DNA from: Luzula sylvatica
Taxonomy: Eukaryota > Streptophyta > Magnoliopsida > Poales > Juncaceae
Length of the DNA: 64,000 bases
Assembly: GCA_946800325.1 (NCBI GenBank)
Contig: OX326961.1
Span: 41,940,215-42,004,214 of the forward strand
Direction of reading: 5' to 3'
In this document: positions 44,497 through 56,891 of the stretch, in pieces
Layout of the letters: every line of letters starts with the position of its first letter
Numbering within the stretch: position 1 is the first letter of the stretch
Made by a program: the position numbers and the translations under genes
The notes under the pieces: generated by a model
The model's database searches: none
What the model saw: only the letters and a program-made list of their open reading frames with translations
What the model was told of the DNA's origin: nothing

Positions 44497-47400
44497 ATGA
44501 TGGCGCAGAGTCAGACTCCTAATCCGAATAGGAGATTGAGGTTTTCGATGCAGCCGACTCTGAATCCAGCTCCGTTTTATACGCCCAAGCCCGAGAAGAG
44601 ATCTTTTGATCTGAGATGGACTGATGTCAGTTCGAGTAGATGTAGACCAAATAAAGATGAAGGTGTTCCTGTTCAAGTTGTTCTTCGTTGCAGGTTTATC
44701 CCATATCTTTGTCAATTTACGCGAATTAAGTCAATTAGGGTTTTACAGGGCTTGAAATGTTGATTGTTTATCATATAATCAGGCCATTAAACGAAGAGGA
44801 GCAGAAATTGAATGCTCAGAGCGTGGTTTCTTGCAATGAACTGAAGAAAGAGGTCGTGATTTCACAGATCATGTTAACTAAACAAGCAGACAGAACGTTT
44901 ACCTTTGACAAGGTTCGAAATCTCTGTAATTTCTCTAATTTTGATGCAATTATTACTTTTCATGTAATTTTTGTGTTTGAAATTGTTGAATTTTACTTTC
45001 GATTAGGTATTTGGGCCAGATGCACAGCAAAGAACTGTCTACGACAAAGCAATCTCTCCAATTGTGAATGAAGTACTCGAAGGCTACAATTGCACAGTTT
45101 TCGCCTTTGGCCAAACCGGTACTGGAAAGACTTACACTATGGAAGGCGATATGAAATCTAGGGTTAGTAAACCTCGAATCAGTATCTAATCAATCATAAT
45201 AGAAATATCTTAATTTAATTTTCTTAATCTAGATTGGGGACCTATCTGAAAATGCGGGAGTAATTCCAAGGGCAGTAAAGCAAATATTCGAGATTCTCGA
45301 AGAAAGAAACATCGATTATAGCATGAAAGTCACATTTCTAGAACTATACAATGAAGAAATCACAGATTTGTTAGCAATGGATGAACAAGTTAAATTTTCT
45401 TTTGAGGAGAAACCAAGAAAACAAATTTCTTTATTGGAAGATGGAAAAGGGGGAGAAATTATAAGAGGATTGGAAGAAATTGCGGTTTTTACTCCAAATG
45501 AAATATATAATTTGCTCGAAATTGGATCTACTAGGAGACGATCTGTTGATACCGCAATCAACAAGCAAAGCAGGTAAGTTTTGTTTTTGTTTTTTTGCAA
45601 ATATACCCTCGAAAGTTCAGAAATTTGTAATGTTTGTTTTTTTTTGTTTTCGCAGTCGATCACATGTGGTATTTTCGATAAATATACACATAAAAGAGGA
45701 GAAATTTGGAGATGAGGAACTTTTGAAATTTGGGAGACTTAATCTTGTTGATTTGGCTGGATCTGAAAATATTGCTCGTTCTGGTGCAAAAGAGGTACTG
45801 ATAATACCACTAATGGATCCATTATTTAAAAGATAATTTAATATTTTTATAAGTGAAAAAATAATAATTATGGATTTGTATATTTTTGATATTTTAGAGC
45901 AAAGCAAGAGAGGCAGGAGAAATAAACAAAAGTTTATTAACACTTGGACGAGTTATTACTGCACTTACTGAACACAGTGTCCATATTCCATACAGGTTTA
46001 TATAATATTATTGCAATTAATTATTATCATGTTTTCATAATATAATTTAATACAATTAATTTTATATTTTTTTGAAAATTTCGAATGAATTCAGGAATAG
46101 CAAATTGACGAGATTATTAAGAGAATCATTAGGGGGTAAAGCAAAAACCTGCATTATTGCAACTATTTCTCCATGTATTAATTCTCTTGAAGAAACTCTC
46201 ATGACTCTTGATTATGCTTCACGAGCCAGAAATATAAAGAACAAACCAGAGGTATATTTTTCTATCTTTTTTATTTAATTTTAATTTTTGTTCTTTCTTT
46301 ATTTTGAATTTTTATAGTGTTAATTATGATGTGATTTTATTGTATTTTATAGGTTAATCAAAAGGTCTCTAAATCTGTGGTGCTCAAAGATTTGCACCAC
46401 GAAATTGAAAAGATGAAACAAGGTTTATTTTCGAATTTTGTTTTTTTATTTACTTATTTTATTTTGAAATTTGTTGACTTATTAGATTTTAAATATATAA
46501 TGGGAATTAGATGTGAAAGCTGCAAGAGAGAAGAATGGAATTTATATCGCTCAAGAAAGATTTATTGAAGAGGAAGAAGAGAAAAAGGTATTATTTTATT
46601 ATTCTTTTAATAATAATTGATACATATTTTGAGTTATTGTTTCGAATATATCGTTTCAAACAGGCCATGAGGGAGAAAATCAAGAATTTGGAGAAGGAGT
46701 GCATGAAATTTAAGCAAAATTACTTTGCTGAAAAGGTGAAATAATTATTCATTTCAAAATTTGAAAATATTGTCTAAAATTTGAAAAAATCATAACTATT
46801 TTTTTTTATTATTGTAGATGACTCTTGAAAATACCCAGAGAGATTTACAAGAACTCCAAGAATTCAACTCGAAAATGAAAATGGAATTAAAAGAAAAAGA
46901 TTTTATCATTTCAAATTTATTCTCGAAAGGTAAAGTTATTTACTCACTACAATACACTATTTAATATTCATAATATTCTATTTTACTGCTAATTATTTTT
47001 TCTCTATTATGAATCAGAGAATGAGATTGTGGACCATGCAAAGGATCTATGTAACAAATTAGAAATTCAATCTCATGATATTTCAGATTTATCTTCTAAA
47101 ATCGGTAATTGATCTAAATCACCCAAAAACAAATCAACCAAAAATATTGCATAATTTACTTTTTTGTTTTTATAATGCATTGTTATTTTACAGAGAGGCA
47201 ATACACTAAAGAAGGAACAAACAAGGAGCTAATTCAAAATCTAAGTTCTCAATTAGACAATGGATTCAAACTCTTGAAAAAAAGAGTTGATAAATCTGTA
47301 GTTGACCAGCGAAATGTACTCCAATCAACTCAAGAAAATATTTCATCATATTTCTCAAACAAATCCATGGTAATAATAAAATATTTCAAATTCTCTAATT

Positions 47401-49417
47401 TCAAATATTTATTGTTGTGATTGTAATTATTAATTTGTTTTCAGGAAATTGAGACTTTAAGAGAGAGAATTGAGGGAAATAAATATAAATACGAGACCGG
47501 TACGAAGAATATTAAGGAGATAATATATAAATTAAAAAATAAATCTATTATGGACTTTGAAACAATGGAGTCTTCTCTAGCGAGTCAAATCACTGCCATT
47601 GACCATGTAATTATTTCAAAGTTATTAACTCATTTTTGTTAATTATATAGGATAATATAATAATGTTTTTGAATACTATATTTTTTATATAGTTTATGAC
47701 ACGAGCTGTTTCAGAGTCGAAGCAAGTTTTACTTGATATTCATGAATCTCTTACCGAGCATAGTAAATTCGTCGAATTCTCGTCGATAAAACACGAACAA
47801 GTAAGTTTCTAAATTTAAATTATTTTTTATAAATGTCAAATGATTAATGTTTAAAATTCTTAATTTTCAGATGTTGAAAAAGAGTCTTAAATTGACACAA
47901 GAAATATCCGAAACTACTCTCGATTTTTTTAATGATGTGAAGAAACAATCCATTGATCTAATTATGAAAATCGAAGATAATCAAATCAAGGTTTCGAGCC
48001 AACTCGACGAGTTTCAGAGATCATTTGAGGTTTTTCTTTATTTTTTATTATTTATTATTTATATATATAATAGTCATTTCTTGTTTATGTAAATGTGTTG
48101 GCTTTTCATTGGACAGGAAGAGTCTGATAATCAGGAAAACGCTGCCCTCGATCAAATTGCTGGAATATTATCGAATTTAAAAGCTAAAAAAAATATAATG
48201 GTTAGTATTTTAATCATTTTGGAGGGTTATATTTGAAATTCAACCTAAATAAAAATACTTATAAAAATATGGGTAATTTTGATAAATGTGCAGGTGTCTG
48301 ATGCGGTGGATAATCTGAATCAAAATATGAACAAAGATAATAACAAGATCTTATTAGAGATTAATGATATGTATCAAATATCAAAAGATACTGAGAAAGA
48401 TTGGATTAAATACACTGACGATTTAGAAAACCAGTTCGAAAATGACAGAGCTGAAAATGATGAGATCAGAGACGAATCTGTGCGTAAAGTGGAGCACTGG
48501 TAATTTTTATTTTTTTAGAGTTATTAAAAAATAATTTTGTTTTAATTGCCATGCAAAAATTAATAAATCGTTTATTTAAATTTGATGCAGCTTGAAGAGA
48601 GTGGATGAATCGAATTACCACCTGTTACACGCTCAGTATTCGATTGAGAATTTAAACAAAAGTTATTATAAGGAAATGGACCACTATAATAAGTAAGTTT
48701 GTTTTAATTATGTAATCATTTTTATTTATTTGTCTTTATAAACATATTTTTATTTTGACTTTGATTTATTTTTTGCAGTAAAAGGAGAAGAGAAAACAGA
48801 AGGGATTTGAAAAAGATTTTATCAGTCTCGTCAGAAAATCAGTCCAAGTTTCAGGATTCGGTTTCGGATATACTAATTTCTTCTCAAAGTAATGTTTTAT
48901 TTCTCTTATATAATAATTTAAACTATACTGAAATTATGTTATATATTTATTATATTTATCTTGATTTTTATTTCCAGGGTGGAATGAGATGGACATGGAA
49001 GCCAAAAAGAAGTTTGAAGAAAACACTTCAATTTCGAATGATTGTTTGAAATCTTTAAAGAAGGATCATGCTGAAAATATATCCTCAATTCGAAGCATGA
49101 AGTCTAAATGCATTAAAGAGGATTACTTGGTAAAATATTTTTTATTTTGCCTTTTTTATATTTGATTAAGAGTTAATTAATCTATTAATGATTGTATTGT
49201 TAATTAAATTTAACAGGATGGAAGTCCATTGAGGAATATGAACCAAGAGGCACAACTTCAAATCCCAAGCTTGGACTCAATTGAGGATTTGAGATCGAAT
49301 TTGGAAAACATGATTGCTGAATTTCAAGAAAAGGGTAAATTGACAAGTGGCGAAAAGGAGGAAAAAAGTAGTGCGAGAAGAAGCCCTTTAACGCAATTAA
49401 ATCACAATGATGATTGA
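44497..49417 (+). CDS. kinesin-5 (BimC/Eg5-type) motor protein, about 1,031 aa
   Basis: Plus-end mitotic motor that slides antiparallel microtubules in spindle and phragmoplast. 22 exons with matching phases: 44,497-44,693; 44,783-44,912; 45,007-45,162; 45,233-45,573; 45,656-45,794; 45,898-45,995; 46,095-46,251; 46,353-46,422; 46,511-46,587; 46,664-46,735; 46,818-46,929; 47,018-47,104; 47,194-47,369; 47,445-47,606; 47,693-47,800; 47,871-48,029; 48,117-48,200; 48,294-48,499; 48,591-48,692; 48,779-48,888; 48,978-49,129; 49,217-49,417. The motor starts near [17 protein letters not shown]-loop GQTGTGKT is at about 144, switch I NKQSSRSH at 271 and switch II DLAGSE at 307. The neck reads [15 protein letters not shown] long coiled-coil stalk follows, and the tail has a BimC-box-like [10 protein letters not shown]. 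Length is normal for plant kinesin-5. The start could be 44,488, 44,497 or 44,500. It is the only intact copy of at least six kinesin-5 segments here. Confidence 0.9.
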
Positions 49418-50086
49418 TTTGCTTAAAACTTAGTTAGTTTGTTTGTATATAGTGATGGTGTAATTGTGTTTGTTTGTATTGCGTTTGATTGTTTTGCGTT
49501 TGTTGTGTGCAACTTGAAGCTTGTTAAACTATTAACTAGTGTGTGTGCTGTACTGTATTAAGTTCTTGCTTGTTTGTATTGTGCTTGTTGTGTGCAATTA
49601 GAAGTTTGTTAAAAGATAAACTAGTGTGCTGTCTGTAATTGTAGTAATTGCTTGTTTCATTGTTTGTATTGTGATTGTTGTGTGCAATTAGAAGCTTGTT
49701 GAAAAAATTAACAAGTGTGTTATAACAACTAGGGAGTTGGTTCTCGGTTTGGTATGAATTCAGTAGTTGAGAACCGAATTTTCAGAGTCTCTGTATTGCT
49801 AACAATCCAACTGTTCATTTCATTCATTTGTACGGATCCCTAAAACCCGTAATTAGATTCTAGAGTTTACGAAATCTGGATTTGGTATTATTCCGAGATT
49901 CTGTATCGTTAATTTAGCATGAATTGGCAATTAGTTTCTCGGGTATCAAATTAATCCAGGATTTGAACTCTTGCGTATAATATGAACCGACCTGGCCCTG
50001 GGAAACTGAAATCTACAATTTCGTCGTCGTTCATCGTACATCTTCTTCTTCGATCAAGGGTTAGGGTTTCGACAGGAGTTTCAAGG
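49418..50086 (+). other. kinesin-5 3' flank plus NOSIP-type promoter, copy D
   Basis: Homologous to 468-1,259 but more diverged, with fewer TTTGTTTGT units. No gene. This is the copy attached to the intact kinesin-5. Confidence 0.65.
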
Positions 50087-50287
50087 ATGCCTCAAAGACA
50101 ATCGAAGAACAACAACGATCTTGCCTACTTCACCTACGAGGAAAACGGAAGCTTGGAACGATTAGTTAAAGATTCGATCAAGCCTTTTGATTCGTGCTCT
50201 CTCTGCCTCAAGCCGTTCATCGACCCGCTTTGTTGCCTCAAAGGTCACGTATTTTTTCTTTTCCATTCTTTATTCGTTTTTTGTTGA
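50087..50287 (+). pseudogene. NOSIP/CSU1-like 5' fragment, copy D
   Basis: Same truncated form as 1,260-1,460 with the same 18-base deletion, plus a few changes of its own (QRQSK for QRHSK, LVKDS for LGKDS). An in-frame ATG lies upstream at 49,982. It sits directly downstream of the intact kinesin-5. No second RING half. Confidence 0.8.
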
Positions 50288-50892
50288 GATCTTCTTCTTT
50301 CTCTTTCTAAATCGAAGCTTTTTATCGATTTTGCATGCCCTCCTGGATTTGCTGCACTCTTTCCGCAATTTACTTGAGGATCTTCATCCTCAAAGCTAGT
50401 TTATTTGGTACTATTTCTCCTCCACCATGACAGATTGAGGCTAAATCTGTCTCACTTTGCTGGTACGTCGTCAATTTCTCTCTTTTTCATCTTTTTTTTT
50501 CTCTTTCTGTTCCGAACCAAATAGAGTTTTTTGTCTTTTTTTCATGAGAAAAAATATCAAAGCGTAAATATGTTTGCCATGAACTTGATTAACTGGGCCG
50601 AATTGATTTAAAAACCGTGTATTGGACTGGGCTCTCTTTCATTTAAGTAATTCTTCATGAGTCACGACTCTTCACTTGAAGAGATGTCTAAAGATTTCCC
50701 CATTTATAAACTACTAACGTCTCTTCAAAGAATATACCTGTGTGCTGTGTATATATATCAACACACAGTTAATTCTTTTTCTTCTTCTTCATTGTTTCAT
50801 ATTCTTCTTCTTCTTCTTCTTCTTCATTGTTTCATTGGTGTGCAATATACTTTTTTCTTCTTCTTCTTCTTCTTCTTCATTGTTCTACATCA
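50288..50892 (+). promoter_or_regulatory. upstream region and CTT leader of orphan ORF copy D
   Basis: Copy of 1,461-2,091 with shorter (TTC)n runs. The TATA-like box is at about 50,749-50,761. Confidence 0.5.
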
Positions 50893-51402
50893 ATGGCATT
50901 CTCTCCAGAATACTTCTCTCATCCCATCAGAGACCAAGGCATGGTGATTCCTCTTCCGAGGGATTGGTTTGTACAAGGAAACGAAATCACCGTTCCATGG
51001 ATATTACTAATAAGTCCGGATCCATGGAATCCCGATTTATTGAGGGTCACTCCAATAGGAATGATAGAAATCCCCAATCTGAATACCACTAGGACTCCGA
51101 TTGGAGAATTTGAAGCGATATCAAGTCCATCTTCTGCAACTGCAAGTAGGGACTTTGAAGATTCTGATCTATCCTCTTCTCTTGACGACATCGAAGAAGA
51201 AATAGAAGATTTTCTCAAAGCATGTCCTATTGCTTTATTGTTGCCAGAAGACCCGTTTCATGTCGAAACGCCGAGAATTCAAAATTCGGATCTATCATTT
51301 CCTTTTGACGACATCGAAGAAGACATAGAAAGATTGCTCATAGAATGTGATTGGAGGAGAGGAAGACCGGCCCGATCTCGATCTCTACTAGCGTATTTGT
51401 TT

Positions 51403-51408
<6 letters not shown>
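50893..51408 (+). CDS. orphan 171-aa acidic protein, copy D
   Basis: Intact 171 codons. It carries LLISPDPWNP and SSLDDIEE, identical to inverted copy C at these diagnostic sites. The stop is again supplied by the GA tract. It lies downstream of the intact kinesin-5 and NOSIP fragment. No B3 exon follows: the module is cut about 490 bp after the stop, where kinesin-5 exon 17 sequence begins. Confidence 0.55.
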
Positions 51409-51453
<45 letters not shown>

Positions 51454-51485
51454 TGCGCGTGTGACTGAGAGAGTGTGTGTGAACA

Positions 51486-51529
<44 letters not shown>

Positions 51530-51590
51530 TGTGTGTGTGTGTGTCTGACTGAGAGTGTGTGTGAACATGTGTGTGTGTGTGTGTGTGTGA

Positions 51591-51665
<75 letters not shown>
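51406..51665 (+). repeat. compound (GA)n(GT)n microsatellite, copy D
   Basis: GA run, then GT with gcgtgcgt words, three minisatellite cores and a long terminal (GT)n of about 35 units. Confidence 0.95.
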
Positions 51666-51666
<1 letters not shown>

Positions 51667-51911
51667 CCTAATTGATTGATCAAACATGAAAACAGATTTA
51701 GATTGTGATTGACTTTTGTATCTTATTTGATCTTTACCATTGTAGTTCTTAATTGAGTCAACAGTAGTTAGCATTTAGAAATTGAATCTTGATCATAAGC
51801 TTAATTTTTGTATGTAATGATCATTGAAGCACTTAAGTTTGTCAACTCAGATTTGTAGTCTTAATCTACCAAGTAGAAAAACAAAAACAAAAAACGAATT
51901 AGAAAATTGCT

Positions 51912-53315
51912 GGAAGAGTCTGCTAATCAGGAAAAGGCTGCGCTCGATCAAATTGCTGGAATATTATCGAATTTAAAAGCTAAAAAAAAATATAATGGTT
52001 AGTATTTTTAAAAATAGAATTATCAACAAAAAGTGGATTCAGATTCAGAATATCATATATATATATATATATATACCCCTCCAAAATGTGAATTATCATG
52101 TGATATTGCAAAGGGTTTATGTGATATTTTCTATGTTTTGTAGGGGGTATCAATGATATTTATCATTTTGTAGGGGTATATGTGAAATTGGACCTAAATG
52201 AAAATACTTACAAAATTTGGGTAATTTTGATAAATGTGCAGGTGTCTGATGCGGTGGATAATCTGAATCAAAATATGAACAAAGATAATAACAAGATATT
52301 ATTAGAGATTAATGATATGTATCAAATATCAAAAGATACTGAGAAAGATTGGATTAAATACACTGACGATTTAGAAAACCAGTTCGAAAACGACAGAGCT
52401 GAAAATGATGATATCAGAGACGAATCTGTGCGTAAAGTGGAGCACTGGTAATTTTTATCTTTTTAGAGTTATTAAAAAATACTTTTGCTTTAATTTCCGT
52501 GCAAAAATTAATAAATCGTTTATTTAAATTTGATGGAGCTTGAAGGGAGTGGATGAATCGAATTACCACGTGCTACACGCTCAGTATTCGATTGAGAATT
52601 TAAACAAAAGTTATTATAAGGAAATGGACCACTATAATAAGTAAGTTTGTTTTAATTATGTAATCATTTTTATTTATTTGTCTTTATAAACATATTTTTA
52701 TTTTGACTTTGATTTATTTTTTGCAGTAAAAGGAGAAGAGAAAATAGAAGGGATTTGAAAAAGATTTTATCAGTCTCGTCAGAAAATCAGTCCAAGATTC
52801 AGGATTCGGTTTCGGATATAGTAATTTCTTCTCAAAGTAATAATTTATTTCTCTTATATAGTAATTTAAACTATACTGAAATTATGTTATATATTTTCAT
52901 TACATTTATCTTGGTTTTTATTGCCAGTGATGAATGAAATGGATCGAGAAGCAAAACAGAAGTTTGAGGAAAACATTTCAATTTCGAATGATTGTTTGAA
53001 ATCTTTAAAAGAAGGATCATGCTGGAAATATATCCTCAATTCGAAGCATGAACACTAAATGCATTAAAGAGGATTACTTGGTAAAATATTTCTTATTTTA
53101 CCTTTTTTTATATTTGATTAAGTGTTAATTAATTTATTAATGATTGTACTGTTAATTAAATTGAACAGGATGGAAGTCCATTGAGGAATATGAACCGAGA
53201 GGCACAAATTCAAATCCCAAGCTTGGACTCAATTGAGGATTTGAGATCGAATTTGGAAAACATGATTGCTGAATTTCAAGAAAAGGGTAAATTGACAATT
53301 GGCGAAAAGGAGTAA
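51912..53315 (+). pseudogene. kinesin-5 exons 17-22, duplicate copy E (broken)
   Basis: Starts abruptly at exon 17 after module spacer sequence. Exon 18 is 52,242-52,447, exon 19 about 52,539-52,640, exon 20 about 52,727-52,836, exon 21 about 52,928-53,077 and exon 22 53,169-53,315. It shares with copies A and B the extra A in exon 17, the insertions in exon 21 and the early TAA (53,313-53,315). Its exon 20 acceptor is intact, unlike copy B. The enlarged intron has a shorter (AT)n (52,055-52,075). Confidence 0.85.
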
Positions 53316-54049
53316 AAAAGTAGTGCGATAAGAAGCCCTTTAACGCAATTAAATCACGATGATGATTGATTTGCTTAAAACTTTATTTGTTTGTTTGTAT
53401 ATAGTGATGGTGTAATTGTGTTTGTTTGTATTGCGTTTGTTTGTTTTGCGTTTGTTTGTATTGCATTTGTTGTGTGCAACTAGTGTGTGTGCTGTAATGT
53501 ATTAAGTACTTGCTTGTTTGTATTGTGCTTGTTGTGTGCAATTAGAAGTTTGTTAAAAGATTTAACTAGCGTGCTGTAATTTTAGTAATTGCTTGTTTGA
53601 TCAAATTTTTTTTTTTAGTAATTGCTTGTTTGTTTTGGGATTGTTGTGTGCAATTAGAAGCTTGTTCAAAAAATTAACAAGTGTGTTATAACAACTAGGG
53701 AGTTGGTTCTCGGTTTGCTATGAATTCAGTAGTTGAGAACCGAATTTTCAAAGTCTCTGTATTGCTAACAATCCAAATCTTCATTTCATTCATTTCTACG
53801 GATCCCTAAAACCCGAAATTAGATTCTAGAGTTTACGAAATCTGGATTTGATATGATTCCGAGATTCTGTATCTTCAATTTAGCATGAATCGGCAATGAG
53901 TTTCTCGGGTATAAAATTAATCCGGAATTTGAATTCCTGCGTATAAGGAACCGTCCTGTGAAATCTCCAATTTCTTAGTCGTTCACAACTTCATCATTGT
54001 ACATCTTCTTCTTCGATCAAGGGTTAGGGTTTCCGCAGGAGTTTCAAGG
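53316..54049 (+). other. kinesin-5 3' flank plus NOSIP-type promoter, copy E
   Basis: Copy of 468-1,259 with a small deletion in the TTTGTTTGT area. No gene. Confidence 0.65.
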
Positions 54050-54250
54050 ATGCCTCAAAGACACTCGAAGAACAACAACGATCTTGCCTACTTCACCTAC
54101 GAGGAAAACGGAAGCTTGGAACGATTAGGTAAAGATTCGATCAAGCCTTTTGATTCGTGCTCTCTCTGCCTCAAGCCGTTCATCGACCCGCTTTGTTGCC
54201 TCAAAGGTCACGTATTTTCTCTTTTCCGTTCTTTATTCGTTTTTTGTTGA
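54050..54250 (+). pseudogene. NOSIP/CSU1-like 5' fragment, copy E
   Basis: Same 66-codon truncated frame and 18-base deletion as copies A, B and D. Confidence 0.8.
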
Positions 54251-54412
54251 GATCTTCTTCTTTCTCTTTCTAAATCGAAGCTTTTTATCGATTTTGCATG
54301 CCCTCCTGGATTTGCTGCACTCTTTCCGCAATTTACTTGAGGATCTTCATCCTCAAAGCTAGTTTATTTGGTACTCGTTCTCCTCCACCATGACAGATTG
54401 AGGCTAAATCTG

Positions 54413-54587
54413 CAGTGGTGTTATACACCAAGCACTTGAAAACCCGCTGGTATACCCGCACCATATAATTGGGCACTAAATTTCCGAATTAATTGGCCTC
54501 ACCCATTAATTACCCATTAATAACCTTCCATTTTCAATTGTGCGTGTTCACTGCGGGGTATATTGTGGGGGGTGCATATACTTATTG
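54413..54587. mobile_element. 175-bp MITE present only in copy E
   Basis: A perfect 9-bp target duplication CTAAATCTG flanks it (54,404-54,412 and 54,588-54,596). Copies A, B and D show the empty site with one CTAAATCTG. The ends are imperfect inverted repeats (CAGTGGTGTTATACACC; CAATAAGTATATGCACC on the other strand). The 9-bp duplication suggests a Mutator-type element. It inserted after this module copy separated from the others. Confidence 0.8.
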
Positions 54588-54596
54588 CTAAATCTG

Positions 54597-55048
54597 TCTC
54601 ACTTTGCTGGTACGTCGTCAATTTCTCTCTTTTTCATCTTTTTTTTTCTCTTTCTGTTCCGAACCAAATAGAGTTTTTTGTCTTTTTTTCATGAGAAAAA
54701 ATATCAAAGCGTAAATATGTTTGCCATGAACTTGATTAACTGGGCCGAATTGATTTAAAAACCGTGTATTGGACTGGGCTCTCTTTCATTTAAGTAATTC
54801 TTCATGAGTCACGACTCTTCACTTGAAGAGATGTCTAAAGATTTCCCCATTTATAAACTACTAACGTCTCTTCAAAGAATATACCTGTGTGCTGTGTATA
54901 TATATCAACACACAGTTAATTCTTTTTCTTCTTCTTCATTGTTTCATATTCTTCTTCTTCTTCTTCTTCTTCTTCATTGTTTCATTGGTGTGCAATATAC
55001 TTTTTTCTTCTTCTTCTTCTTCTTCTTCTTCTTCATTGTTCTACATCA
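54597..55048 (+). promoter_or_regulatory. upstream region and CTT leader of orphan ORF copy E
   Basis: Same arrangement as 1,461-2,091. The TATA-like box is at about 54,895-54,907, followed by (TTC)n. Confidence 0.5.
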
Positions 55049-55558
55049 ATGGCATTCTCTCCAGAATACTTCTCTCATCCCATCAGAGACCAAGGCATGG
55101 TGATTCCTCTTCCGAGGGATTGGTTTGTACAAGGAAACGAAATCACCGTTCCATGGATATTACTAATAAGTCCGGATCCATGGAATCCCGATTTATTGAG
55201 GGTCACTCCAATAGGAATGATAGAAATCCCCAATCTGAATACCACTAGGACTCCGATTGGAGAATTTGAAGCGATATCAAGTCCATCTTCTGCAACTGCA
55301 AGTAGGGACTTTGAAGATTCTGATCTATCCTCTTCTCTTGAAGACATCGAAGAAGAAATAGAAGATTTTCTCAAAGCATGTCCTATTGCTTTATTGTTGC
55401 CAGAAGACCCGTTTCATGTCGAAACGCCGAGAATTCAAAATTCGGATCTATCATTTCCTTTTGACGACATCGAAGAAGACATAGAAAGATTGCTCATAGA
55501 ATGTGATTGGAGGAGAGGAAGACCGGCCCGATCTCGATCTCTACTAGCGTATTTGTTT

Positions 55559-55564
<6 letters not shown>
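55049..55564 (+). CDS. orphan 171-aa acidic protein, copy E
   Basis: Intact 171 codons. It has LLISPDPWNP like C and D but SSLEDIEE like A and B, so it is a mosaic of the two sequence types. The stop comes from the GA tract. The B3 last-exon copy follows on the other strand. Confidence 0.55.
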
Positions 55565-55607
<43 letters not shown>

Positions 55608-55713
55608 TGTGTGTGTCTGACTGAGAGTGTGTGTGAACATGTGTGTGTGTGTGTGTGTGTGTGTGTCTGACTGAGAGTATGTGTGTGTGTGTGTGACTGA
55701 GAGTGTGTGAACA

Positions 55714-55744
<31 letters not shown>

Positions 55745-55815
55745 GCGTGTGACTGAGAGAGTGTGTGTGACTGAGAGTGTGTGTGAACATGTGTGTGTGT
55801 GAACATGTGTGTGTG
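55562..55815 (+). repeat. compound (GA)n(GT)n microsatellite, copy E
   Basis: GA run, then GT with about five minisatellite cores and short gcgtgtgcgt words. It lacks the very long pure GT run of copy D. Confidence 0.95.
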
Positions 55816-56368
55816 CCCTAATTGATTGATCAAACATGAAAACAGATTGTGATTGTGATTGACTTTTGTCTCTTATTTGATCTTTACCATTGTAGTTCTT
55901 AATTGAGTCAACAGTCGTTAGCATTTAGAAATTGAATCTTGATCATAAGCTTAATTTTTGTATGTAATGATCATTGAAGCACTTAAGTTTGTCAACTCAG
56001 ATCTGTAGTCTTAATCTACCAAGTAGAAAAACAAAAACGAAAAACGAAAATCTTCAAAAGAATAAAGAAAAGGTTGCAATAAATTTGAGGTTCAGTTCAG
56101 TACAACAAAAATGCCATACAAACTAAGTTGAAATTACACAGAAAGTGAAAGGAAGTAAAATAGTTTCAGGTTATTTGTACCATAGTTGAAAACTTAACAT
56201 TTAGGTTTATGTACAGTTTCGAACTTGATAGCCCTGAAAATATTAATTTCTTAAAACAAAATTGGTCCCGGAATCATGACGATATGCATACTACAAATTT
56301 GACAAAATACCCAATAACAAAATAAATCTACGAGATAAAATCCTTATACAAAAAAAAAAAAAAACACG

Positions 56369-56562
56369 TTAAAGAAGATCAATTTCCTTAACAACATGAA
56401 CAAGCATAGTGTCCTTAGAAATGAGTTTGAAATCGCATTTATCTCCTGCTTTCAATCCATATTCCTCGGCGAACGTTTTACAACCCAAAATGCACATTCG
56501 ACCCTCTTTCGACACGTTCATAAAGTAACGCACGCGCCATTCTTTTCCCTCAGAATTCTTCA
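56369..56562 (-). pseudogene. B3-domain last exon, truncated copy E
   Basis: Copy of the terminal B3 exon (8,614-8,820), cut inside the first codons at about 56,562, where NOSIP-upstream sequence takes over. Own changes include CILGCKTF for CSLGWKSF, which loses the conserved Trp of the GW motif. Just downstream, 56,230-56,338 is an insert not seen in copies A and B. Confidence 0.75.
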
Positions 56563-56891
56563 TTCATTTGTACGGATCCCTAAAACCCGTAATTAGATTC
56601 TAGAGTTTACGAAATATGGATCCCTAAAACACTAAATGCATTAAAGAGGATTACTTAGTAAAATATTTATTATTTTACCTTTTTTATATTTGATTAAGTG
56701 TTAATTAATTTATTAATGATTGTACTGTTAATTAAATTGAACAGGATGGAAGTCCATTGAGGAATATGAACCGAGAGGCACAAATTCAAATCCCAAGCTT
56801 GGACTTAATTGAGGATTTGAGATCGAATTTGGAAAACATGATTGCTGAATTTCAAGAAAGGAGTAAATTGACAAGTGGCGAAAAAGAGTAA
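56563..56891 (+). pseudogene. patchwork junction and kinesin-5 exon 22, copy F
   Basis: Three pieces in a row. About 56,563-56,626 comes from the NOSIP upstream region (catttgtacggatccctaaa, best match near 49,825). A jump at ggatccctaaaac leads into the end of kinesin-5 exon 21 (about 56,627-56,656). Then come its intron and exon 22 (56,745-56,891), which has the same early TAA as copies A, B and E. It lies directly upstream of the intact NOSIP gene. Confidence 0.75.
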
